Under the pieces are notes generated by a model. The model was given only the letters and a program-made list of their open reading frames with translations, searched no databases and was not told the origin of the DNA. DNA of 6,229 nt. Origin: Candidatus Cryptobacteroides faecihippi. GTDB lineage: Bacteria; Bacteroidota; Bacteroidia; Bacteroidales; UBA932. How positions within the stretch are numbered: position 1 is the first letter of the stretch; every line of letters begins with the position of its first letter. Positions 1 to 5,069 of this stretch are shown piece by piece. The stretch spans positions 1-6,229 of the forward strand of contig JAGHSC010000136.1 of assembly GCA_018066065.1 (NCBI GenBank). The letters run 5' to 3'. The translations under genes were made by a program, and so were the position numbers.

Positions 1-45
1 CCAGGAGGCAGTCCGCTGAGGCTGTCCCGTGCAACCAGGGAAAAG
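1..45. other. Left-edge sequence, no gene recognised
   Basis: This short stretch lies just downstream of the phosphatase stop codon. It holds a weak imperfect inverted repeat (CAGTCC against GGCTG, about positions 10-24) but no T-run on either side, so I do not call a terminator. A plus-strand frame is open across it, but that frame continues antisense through the phosphatase gene and is explained by codon bias. It may be the end of a further intergenic region or part of a gene cut by the window edge. Confidence 0.4.
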
Positions 46-1326
46 CTATTTTACTGGAGACTTGGCGAGAATCCCGTTCCAGAATCCCTTGACATCGGCC
101 CAGCGATAGTAAGGCCCGGTCACGGCCTCGATCGGAAGAGTCATCTCCTTCTCCTGGAAAAGAATCTTGACAAGCACGTCACCCTTCCTGTTGCGGTAGA
201 AGACAAGCTGGAGGTTCGAAGCCATAGGAGTGATGTCGCAGGCATTCCACCTGTCGGTAAGAGCCTCGAGATCGTCGGTCGAAAGACCACAATCCCCGAT
301 CTGCATGAGAGCCACGAGAGGGAGTATGGCACTGTCGTGGCCATACCTCAAGTCAGCCGAAGGCTTGACCTCCGAGATTGCCTTGTCAGCCTCCTCGATG
401 AAGTTCCTGAGAAGGTTGGTCTGGCTGTACATGCTGACATTGCCGTTGGCAGGGCTGTTGGCAGAGCCGAGATACCACTTCGCATTCATGATGCAGTACC
501 TGTCGTAGAGCTCCTGCTCATTGAAGAGACCGAGAAGATCCACATTGCATGGAGTGCCCTGAAGGCTCATTGCAATCTCTATCAGCTGGTTGTAGAATTC
601 AGGATCGATGCCGGAAGGATCCTTGAAAAGGGCGGAAAGGACTCTCTCAGGATGGAAATGCCTCTCCACGAATGCATTCCTGACATCACTTGCATCCTTG
701 TAGGAAGGACTCGCCTTGATCTGCCCCTTCGAATCGGACCAGTTCATGTAGTACATGTCATGGTTGCTGGCATCGGTCGTTATGCGAAGCTTCGGATTGA
801 GGGATGAAAGCTCGTTGGTGGCAGACATCATGCTGAGGATGCAGCGGATGATGATGGTGGCATGAGCCTCGACCTCGGCATCCTTTCCGAAGATCTCCGG
901 GAAGTTCCTGTACATTCTTTCGGCAATCTCCCTGTGCTGCTGGTGTCCCTTCTCCGTAAGCTCGTCGGTGCGGCCCGCAGAAACGGCGACAACCTCGTCG
1001 AGCTTTGCCATGACCTCCCTGCCCAGGGCAGTCAGGTTGCCGGCCTCGTCCTCGGAATGCATCAGTCCGCAAGGCCTGGAGTAGACCGTCGGACCGATAA
1101 GCCAGCGAGAGCCATGACGGCCGTAATGGCTGAGATAGAAAGGCCTGTAGCCCTTGGGAGAAGGGGTAAGCTTCTCAGCCGGAGCCTGATAGAGAAGGTA
1201 ATGGGCGGTTGCAAGTTCTGGTTCCCGAGCCATCCTGGCCTTGAACGAATCCTGCGCAGAGCAGACAGACAGAGACAGCATCACACCGGCTATTGTGAGA
1301 GAGATTGTTTTCACAAGAATATCCAT
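46..1326 (-). CDS. Secreted histidine-type phosphatase (acid phosphatase/phytase superfamily, branch 2)
   Basis: Predicted phosphomonoesterase of the histidine phosphatase superfamily, likely acting in the periplasm or outside the cell on phosphate esters, possibly inositol phosphates. The 426-residue protein starts with a signal peptide: a short charged start, a hydrophobic stretch at about residues 8-22, then VCSAQD, suggesting signal peptidase I cleavage after CSA. The catalytic motif RHGSRW lies at residues 70-75, where H71 would be the phosphorylated nucleophile. A further conserved-looking arginine is R161 in IIIRCILSM. The C-terminal proton-donor motif is H330-D331 in RYGHDSAI. The HD pair resembles bacterial acid phosphatases rather than the HAE triad of MINPP-type enzymes. 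The proline expected in RHGxRxP is replaced by leucine at 76. Length suits the family. It stands alone on the minus strand and diverges from the CBM9/reductase operon. The family call is firm; the substrate is not determined. Confidence 0.88.
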   Translation of the reverse strand: MDILVKTISLTIAGVMLSLSVCSAQDSFKARMAREPELATAHYLLYQAPAEKLTPSPKGYRPFYLSHYGRHGSRWLIGPTVYSRPCGLMHSEDEAGNLTALGREVMAKLDEVVAVSAGRTDELTEKGHQQHREIAERMYRNFPEIFGKDAEVEAHATIIIRCILSMMSATNELSSLNPKLRITTDASNHDMYYMNWSDSKGQIKASPSYKDASDVRNAFVERHFHPERVLSALFKDPSGIDPEFYNQLIEIAMSLQGTPCNVDLLGLFNEQELYDRYCIMNAKWYLGSANSPANGNVSMYSQTNLLRNFIEEADKAISEVKPSADLRYGHDSAILPLVALMQIGDCGLSTDDLEALTDRWNACDITPMASNLQLVFYRNRKGDVLVKILFQEKEMTLPIEAVTGPYYRWADVKGFWNGILAKSPVK

Positions 1327-1355
1327 AATGTCATCGATTCATCTTTTACAAAGAC

Positions 1356-1387
1356 TAAAGTTACGAATTATTATTCTAAATTAGCAA
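1356..1387 (-). promoter_or_regulatory. Putative Bacteroidetes-type promoter for the histidine phosphatase
   Basis: Read on the minus strand, TAACTTTA (1363-1356) matches 7 of 8 positions of the -7 consensus TAnnTTTG. A TTG (1387-1385) sits about 26 bases upstream centre to centre, the spacing expected for the -33 element. Transcription would start near 1349, leaving a short leader of roughly 20 bases. This is a pattern match only. Confidence 0.45.
1377..1384 (+). promoter_or_regulatory. Weak candidate -7 element for the CBM9/aldo-keto reductase operon
   Basis: TAAATTAG matches 7 of 8 positions of TAnnTTTG and lies 26 bases before the ATG, but no TTG or TTTG is seen at the proper -33 distance. 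The 84-base gap between the divergent genes must hold a plus-strand promoter, and this is the best candidate I see. It lies inside the span of the phosphatase promoter on the other strand. Confidence 0.25.
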
Positions 1388-1399
1388 GATGGAATTAAC

Positions 1400-1403
1400 A
1401 GGA
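1400..1403 (+). promoter_or_regulatory. Possible ribosome binding site of the CBM9-like gene
   Basis: AGGA ends 7 bases before the ATG at 1411. It is the only gene start in the window with a purine-rich Shine-Dalgarno-like element at a normal distance, and it supports 1411 over the in-frame ATG at 1420. The other starts are preceded by A-rich or featureless leaders, as is common in Bacteroidetes. Confidence 0.4.
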
Positions 1404-1410
1404 AAAGATA

Positions 1411-2088
1411 ATGAACAAGATGCTTTCAAAGATCATCGTCCTCGCTTACATGCTGGCCGCAATCGTCAGCTGCAAGACAGATGACACATTCAAGGTTCCA
1501 ACCGTCAAAGGCTTCGAAGAACTGGACAGGTTCGCAAAGGCAGAAGTCAACCAGGTCAGCTGGCCGGACCTCTTCCCGTACGCCCCTGAGGTAAGGCTCG
1601 CCGTTGCCCACACGGACGACAGGCTGCTCATCAGGTTCGATGTCACAGAGGACAACGTGAAGGCAAACGTCACCGAGAACAACGGGCCTGTCTGCACAGA
1701 CAGCTGCTGCGAGTTCTTCGTCCAGATTCCTGGAGACGACCACTACTTCAACTTCGAGACAAACTGCATCGGCACCTGCCTGGCATCCAGGAGACTCTCG
1801 ATCAGCGACTACGAAGACTTCGACGAGGAGACCATGGCCAAGGTGGTCAGAAGGACATCCATCCCACGCGACACCGTTGACATCAAGGGAACCACCTCAT
1901 GGTGGCTCGAGCTCGAGGTACCATTCGAAGTCCTCGGACTCGACTCCTGCCCGGAGACCCTCATGGCCAACTTCTACAAATGCGGCGACAAGACAGACAA
2001 GCCTCACTACCTCAGCTGGAACAAGGTCGGTACACCGAAGCCGAACTTCCACACCCCAGCATATTTCCGTGAGATTTCATTAAGATAG
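1411..2088 (+). CDS. CBM9-like carbohydrate-binding lipoprotein
   Basis: Predicted lipoprotein of the carbohydrate-binding family 9-like group (DOMON-like beta-sandwich) common in Bacteroidetes. The N-terminus is a type II signal peptide with lipobox AIVSC; C21 would be lipidated, anchoring the protein in a membrane. The remaining roughly 200 residues form one domain. Family-typical stretches are DSCCEFFVQIP (97-107), HYFNFETNCIG (111-121), the WWLELEVPFEVLGL region (164-177), and a C-terminal block with NFYKCGD (187-193), PHYLSW (198-203) and a final FHTPAYF (213-219). It has no catalytic module. The next gene starts 6 bases downstream, so the two are almost certainly cotranscribed, although one product is exported and the other cytoplasmic. 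Binding has not been shown for many members, so the ligand is unknown. The start at 1411 gives a normal lysine-containing signal peptide n-region. Confidence 0.82.
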   Translation: MNKMLSKIIVLAYMLAAIVSCKTDDTFKVPTVKGFEELDRFAKAEVNQVSWPDLFPYAPEVRLAVAHTDDRLLIRFDVTEDNVKANVTENNGPVCTDSCCEFFVQIPGDDHYFNFETNCIGTCLASRRLSISDYEDFDEETMAKVVRRTSIPRDTVDIKGTTSWWLELEVPFEVLGLDSCPETLMANFYKCGDKTDKPHYLSWNKVGTPKPNFHTPAYFREISLR

Positions 2089-2094
2089 AAACAA

Positions 2095-3282
2095 ATGATC
2101 TACAATGAGTTTGCCGGAGAAAGAATCTCTGCCCTAGGTTTCGGAACCATGCGTCTCCCTCTCAAGGAAGACGGAAAGACCATCGACAGGGACCTCGCCT
2201 TCAAGATGGTAGACTACGCTCTCGAGAATGGCGTCAACTACTTCGACACGGCAGTCCCCTACCACAGCGGGATGTCCGAGATCGTGATCGGCGACGCACT
2301 CAGCCGCCATCCGAGGGAAAGCTTTCTCCTCGCTGACAAGTTCCCGGGGCACCAGCCTGCCGATAGCTATGATCCGGCAGCCACATTCGAGACACAGCTC
2401 CGGCGCTGCAAGGTGGACTGCTTCGACTTCTACCTGATGCACAACATCACGGAAAGCTCATGGGACGTCTACAGCAACCCGGAACACGGCATCCTCAAGT
2501 ACTTCGTCGAGCAGAAGAAACTCGGGCGCATCAAGCACCTGGGATTCTCCAGCCACGCAGAGCTGGAACTGCTCAGGACCATCCTGGATTCGGAGTACGG
2601 CGAGCACATGGAATTCTGCCAGATCCAGCTGAACTACCTTGACTGGACCCTGCAGAAGGCAAGGGAGAAATGCGACCTTCTTGCATCCAGGAATATTCCG
2701 GTCTGGGTCATGGAACCACTCAGGGGAGGAAAGCTTGCAAACCTCTGCGAGAGGCACACGGACATGCTGAAGGGACTCAGGCCGGATGAAAGCACTGCCG
2801 CCTGGGGATTCAGATGGCTTCAGGACTTCCCGGAGGTCAAGGTCGTGCTGAGCGGGATGTCGGACATGAACCAGATGGTCGACAACATCAAGACATTCGA
2901 AGAGCGGAAACCACTGACGGGCAGCGAGAAAGATGCTCTTGCGCAGATTGCCGAGGATCTCAAGTCGAGCGTACCATGCACAGGCTGCAGATACTGTTGC
3001 GACGGCTGCCCGATGGCGCTGGACATCCCTACACTGGTCGCAGCCTACAACGACCTCAGCGTGCAGTTCAGCCTCACGCCGATGATGAGGCTCGAATCGA
3101 TGCCTGAAGAGAAACGCCCGCACAGCTGCATAGGCTGCGGAGCATGCACCGGGATCTGCCCTCAGAAGATAGACGTCCCGAAGATCATGGAAGACCTGGC
3201 AGCGATCTACGACAGGTCGCCGAAGTGGTCTGAGATCTGTGTCCAGAGAGCTGCCGAGGCAGCGAAGATCAAGGAAGACTAG
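2095..3282 (+). CDS. Aldo/keto reductase with C-terminal 4Fe-4S cluster domain
   Basis: Predicted cytoplasmic NAD(P)H-linked oxidoreductase of the aldo/keto reductase superfamily, fused to a ferredoxin-like C-terminus. The TIM-barrel part spans about residues 1-270. The catalytic tetrad is visible: D51 (YFDTA), Y56 (VPYH), K82 (ADKFP) and H116 (LMHN). A late barrel segment with GGKL (211-214) and VVLSGMSDMNQM (250-261) fits the cofactor-binding end. The C-terminus has two cysteine groups, C295/C298/C301/C305-P and C345/C348/C351/C355-P, each matching CxxCxxCxxxCP and able to ligate a 4Fe-4S cluster. C302 is an extra cysteine next to the first group. Length (395 residues) fits this fused family. 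It is the second gene of a two-gene operon, with no Shine-Dalgarno sequence in its 6-base spacer. Its TAG stop overlaps that of the convergent gene. Substrate is unknown; electron exchange with ferredoxin or flavodoxin is an inference from the clusters. Confidence 0.9.
   Translation: MIYNEFAGERISALGFGTMRLPLKEDGKTIDRDLAFKMVDYALENGVNYFDTAVPYHSGMSEIVIGDALSRHPRESFLLADKFPGHQPADSYDPAATFETQLRRCKVDCFDFYLMHNITESSWDVYSNPEHGILKYFVEQKKLGRIKHLGFSSHAELELLRTILDSEYGEHMEFCQIQLNYLDWTLQKAREKCDLLASRNIPVWVMEPLRGGKLANLCERHTDMLKGLRPDESTAAWGFRWLQDFPEVKVVLSGMSDMNQMVDNIKTFEERKPLTGSEKDALAQIAEDLKSSVPCTGCRYCCDGCPMALDIPTLVAAYNDLSVQFSLTPMMRLESMPEEKRPHSCIGCGACTGICPQKIDVPKIMEDLAAIYDRSPKWSEICVQRAAEAAKIKED
3279..3282. other. 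Shared CTAG: overlapping stop codons of convergent genes
   Basis: The four-base palindrome CTAG supplies the TAG stop of the aldo/keto reductase on the plus strand (3280-3282) and the TAG stop of the L,D-transpeptidase on the minus strand (3281-3279). There is thus no intergenic space between the two genes. Confidence 0.95.
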
Positions 3283-3950
3283 AAGATAATCACACGAGCG
3301 TTTGAGTCGATGGTGCGGAGAATCTGCACCATCTTTTCTTCATCCACGGCGATGCAGCCGCTGGTGTACCTCTTCGAGCCCTTGCAGTGGAAGAAGATAG
3401 CCGACCCACGGCCGAACTCACACTCCTTGTTGTAGTCAAGGAACATGCTGTAGGCGTAGGATGTTCCGTACTTGATGAGATGCTCGCCCTCACACTCGTG
3501 AGGCATCTCGTTGATGTCGATTATCCTGTTGTAGGCGACTGAATCGCCGCAGCAGTAATGGCAGTCCTCGACCTGGAGGTAAGGCATGGATGTACCCGGA
3601 TCCGGCTTGATTCCAAAGACCTGGAGGATGCCATAGTCACCCAGAGGAGTCTTCATGTCCCCTTCCCTCTGCTTACCGGTGCCTTCCCTGCCGATGAAGG
3701 CATCGCAGGCCATCGTCTCCTCCCAGAAATCCTTCTTTCCAGAATGACGGCGCTCGACCATGCTGACATGGGCATCAGAGCATGAATCCTGAATCACGAA
3801 CACGATCTGGTTCACCTCCGCATTGCCGCGGTAGCTGTCAAGACAAGACTTCACTGCAGGAGGGAATGCCGATTCCGGATCGTTGCAGCATGAGAAGAGA
3901 GACACGGTTGCAAGCAGCAGGGCTGCGAGGGAAAAAGTCTTCATATTCAT
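3279..3950 (-). CDS. YkuD-family L,D-transpeptidase lipoprotein
   Basis: Predicted L,D-transpeptidase catalytic-domain protein. Enzymes of this family cleave a peptidoglycan stem peptide after its third residue and join it to another amino group through an active-site cysteine. The 223-residue precursor has a type II signal peptide with lipobox LFSC, so C21 would be lipidated and the enzyme would act in the periplasm. The signature is H188 in IFFHCKG followed by TSGCIAV, giving the catalytic H188...S197-G198-C199. Upstream, a family-typical block with GREGTGK (87-93) then EGD...TPLGDYG (96-107) precedes the active site. The CCGDSVAYN block (133-141) also fits a YkuD subgroup I recall from Firmicutes and Bacteroidetes. 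The protein is rich in cysteine (12 residues including C21). An alternative start is M3 (3944); both leave the signal peptide intact. No Shine-Dalgarno sequence is seen. The gene is monocistronic here. The donor and acceptor substrates are not known. Confidence 0.86.
   Translation of the reverse strand: MNMKTFSLAALLLATVSLFSCCNDPESAFPPAVKSCLDSYRGNAEVNQIVFVIQDSCSDAHVSMVERRHSGKKDFWEETMACDAFIGREGTGKQREGDMKTPLGDYGILQVFGIKPDPGTSMPYLQVEDCHYCCGDSVAYNRIIDINEMPHECEGEHLIKYGTSYAYSMFLDYNKECEFGRGSAIFFHCKGSKRYTSGCIAVDEEKMVQILRTIDSNARVIIF
3309..3340 (+). terminator. Intrinsic terminator of the CBM9/reductase operon, inside the L,D-transpeptidase gene
   Basis: GATGGTGC (3309-3316) and GCACCATC (3326-3333) form a perfect 8-bp stem. 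It can extend by G-U, G-C and A-U pairs to 11 bp with a GAA loop (3320-3322). TTTTCTT (3334-3340) follows at once. The hairpin begins 26 bases after the reductase stop. On the minus strand the G-U pair becomes an A-C mismatch and no T-run follows the hairpin, so the signal is directional for plus-strand transcripts. It lies entirely within codons of the convergent gene. Confidence 0.8.
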
Positions 3951-3971
3951 TGATTCTGGGTTGTTGTTCCG

Positions 3972-4003
3972 TTGCTCAAAGATAACTCTTTTTTATATAT
4001 TTG
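3972..4003 (+). promoter_or_regulatory. Bacteroidetes-type promoter of the GH43-like gene
   Basis: TATATTTG (3996-4003) is an exact match to the -7 consensus TAnnTTTG. TTG at 3972-3974 lies about 26 bases upstream centre to centre, fitting the -33 element. Transcription would begin near 4010, leaving a leader of about 13 bases before the ATG at 4023. The position also rules out the longer reading frame starting at TTG 3972, which would begin within the promoter. Confidence 0.65.
3977..3984 (-). promoter_or_regulatory. Candidate -7 element of the L,D-transpeptidase gene
   Basis: Read on the minus strand, TATCTTTG is an exact match to TAnnTTTG and lies 26 bases before the ATG at 3950. The matching -33 position shows no clear TTTG; the nearest TTTTTG is several bases too far upstream. 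The element sits between the -33 and -7 elements of the divergent GH43 promoter, so polymerase binding at the two should be mutually exclusive. Confidence 0.5.
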
Positions 4004-4022
4004 TAGAATAGACAAAAAGACA

Positions 4023-4979
4023 ATGAAGATCAAGCTTAAGAAGATTGCTGCCGTCGCGCTTATGGCAGCCGCTCTCACATCATGCGGGACAAAGGTCAGA
4101 TGGACAGAATGGACAAACCCTCTCTTCGAAGGCTGGTATGCCGATCCCGAGGCAACGATGCTCGGCGACGAACTTTGGATATTCCCCACCTACTCACAGC
4201 GCTATGAGGACCAGCTCCATCTGGATGCCTTCTCCTCGAAGGACCTGAAGACCTGGGTGAAGCATGAGAACATCATCTCGGCAAACGAGATCTCATGGCT
4301 CAGGATGGCCCTGTGGGCACCTGCAACCGCTGTCAACAATGGAAAGCACTACCTCTTCTTTGCATGCAACGACGTCCACGAGGGAGAGGTCGGCGGCATC
4401 GGCGTGGCTGTCTCGGACAAGCCGGAAGGCCCTTATCAGGACCTGCTGGGAAAACCGCTGATCAACGAGATCGTGAACGGTGCCCAGCCGATCGACCAGT
4501 GCGTCTTCCAGGATCCGAAGAGCGGACAATGGATCATGTACTACGGAGGATGGAGACACTGCAACATGGTCCTTCTCAACGACGGTTTCACAGGCCTCGT
4601 CCCTTTCGAGGATGGAGAGACTTTCAAGGAAATCACCCCTGACGGCTACGTGGAGGGTCCATTCATGATCTTCAAGGACGGAAAGTACTACTTCATGTGG
4701 AGCGAGGGTGGCTGGACTCAGGCCGACTACTGCGTGGCCTATGCCGTCTCGGACAGCCCCTACGGTCCATTCGAGAGGGTCGGCAAGATCCTCCAGCAGG
4801 ACGATGTGCATGGCACCGGAGCCGGCCACCATTCCGTCGTGAAGGGTCCCGATGGTGAATATTACATCATCTACCATCGTCACCCCATCGGATCGACGGA
4901 AGGGAACGACAGGCATGTCTGCATCGACAGGCTGGTCTTCGACGAGGATGGCATGATCATGCCGGTGGAGATGACATGA
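4023..4979 (+). CDS. Glycoside hydrolase family 43-like lipoprotein
   Basis: Predicted five-bladed beta-propeller glycosidase of the GH43 type, whose members act mostly on arabinose- or xylose-containing glycans or on galactans. I start it at ATG 4023 (318 residues), because this gives a proper type II signal peptide (MKIKLKK, hydrophobic run, lipobox ALTSC with C21 lipidated) and leaves the promoter outside the gene. Likely catalytic residues are D41 in WYADPE (general base), D158 in QPIDQCVFQD (pKa modulator) and E211 in VEGPFMIFKDGKYY (general acid). Other family marks are ALWAPATAVNNGKHYLFF (97-114) and GTGAGHHSVV (264-273), whose histidine often helps line the active site. The usual IDP motif around the second aspartate reads IDQ here. 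It stands alone between a divergent L,D-transpeptidase and iorA, without SusC/SusD neighbours. Subfamily and substrate cannot be set from the sequence. Confidence 0.85.
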   Translation: MKIKLKKIAAVALMAAALTSCGTKVRWTEWTNPLFEGWYADPEATMLGDELWIFPTYSQRYEDQLHLDAFSSKDLKTWVKHENIISANEISWLRMALWAPATAVNNGKHYLFFACNDVHEGEVGGIGVAVSDKPEGPYQDLLGKPLINEIVNGAQPIDQCVFQDPKSGQWIMYYGGWRHCNMVLLNDGFTGLVPFEDGETFKEITPDGYVEGPFMIFKDGKYYFMWSEGGWTQADYCVAYAVSDSPYGPFERVGKILQQDDVHGTGAGHHSVVKGPDGEYYIIYHRHPIGSTEGNDRHVCIDRLVFDEDGMIMPVEMT

Positions 4980-4986
4980 TGATCAA

Positions 4987-5015
4987 GTCTCCATTATTTT
5001 CGGAAAATCGGAGAC
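4987..5015 (+). terminator. Hairpin downstream of the GH43-like gene, possible terminator
   Basis: GTCTCC (4987-4992) pairs with GGAGAC (5010-5015), and inside it ATTTT (4996-5000) pairs with AAAAT (5004-5008) around a CGG loop, with a small asymmetric internal loop between the stems. It starts 7 bases after the GH43 stop. No T-run follows on either strand, so it could be a weak or factor-aided terminator, or an RNA 3'-end stabiliser. Confidence 0.45.
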
Positions 5016-5022
5016 AAATGCC

Positions 5023-5030
5023 TATATTGT
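5023..5030 (+). promoter_or_regulatory. Weak candidate -7 element for iorA
   Basis: TATATTGT agrees with TAnnTTTG at 6 of 8 positions and lies 39 bases before the iorA ATG. The region where a -33 element would fall overlaps the hairpin at 4987-5015 and holds only TTTCGG. A promoter is expected in this 90-base gap if iorA is not read from the GH43 gene, but this one is tentative. Confidence 0.25.
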
Positions 5031-5069
5031 AAGACAATTCTAAGAAACGAACGATTAATCCAATCAGGA

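Noticed and set aside
1..807. Plus-strand frame open for about 269 codons antisense to the phosphatase gene (and a second stretch at 862-1398)
   Set aside because: It is in exact codon register with the minus-strand gene, so its stops would need TTA, CTA or TCA codons in that gene, which are rare in this GC-rich codon usage. The minus-strand protein has a signal peptide and catalytic motifs; the antisense translation shows no family features.
2458..3123. Minus-strand 221-codon open frame across the aldo/keto reductase gene
   Set aside because: It is a shadow of the reductase, whose catalytic tetrad and Fe-S cysteines are intact. The antisense product has no recognisable domain.
3279..3950. 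High cysteine content of the L,D-transpeptidase as a sign of metal binding
   Set aside because: Several of the cysteines (the CCGDS block, the one after H188, the catalytic C199 and the lipobox C21) fit the pattern I recall for this YkuD subgroup, and no clear metal-site spacing is present.
3972..4022. Longer N-terminus for the GH43-like gene starting at TTG 3972
   Set aside because: The extra 17 residues would precede and spoil the lipoprotein signal peptide, and the codons overlap an exact -7 promoter element. ATG 4023 fits better.
4293..4916. Minus-strand 207-codon open frame across the GH43-like gene
   Set aside because: It lies fully inside a gene with clear family motifs, and its own translation is valine- and aspartate-rich without domain features.
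46..5069. Possible polysaccharide utilisation locus, because a GH43-like enzyme and a CBM9-like lipoprotein are both present
   Set aside because: The genes are on separate transcription units with other genes between them, and no SusC, SusD, hybrid two-component or sigma/anti-sigma gene is seen in the window.
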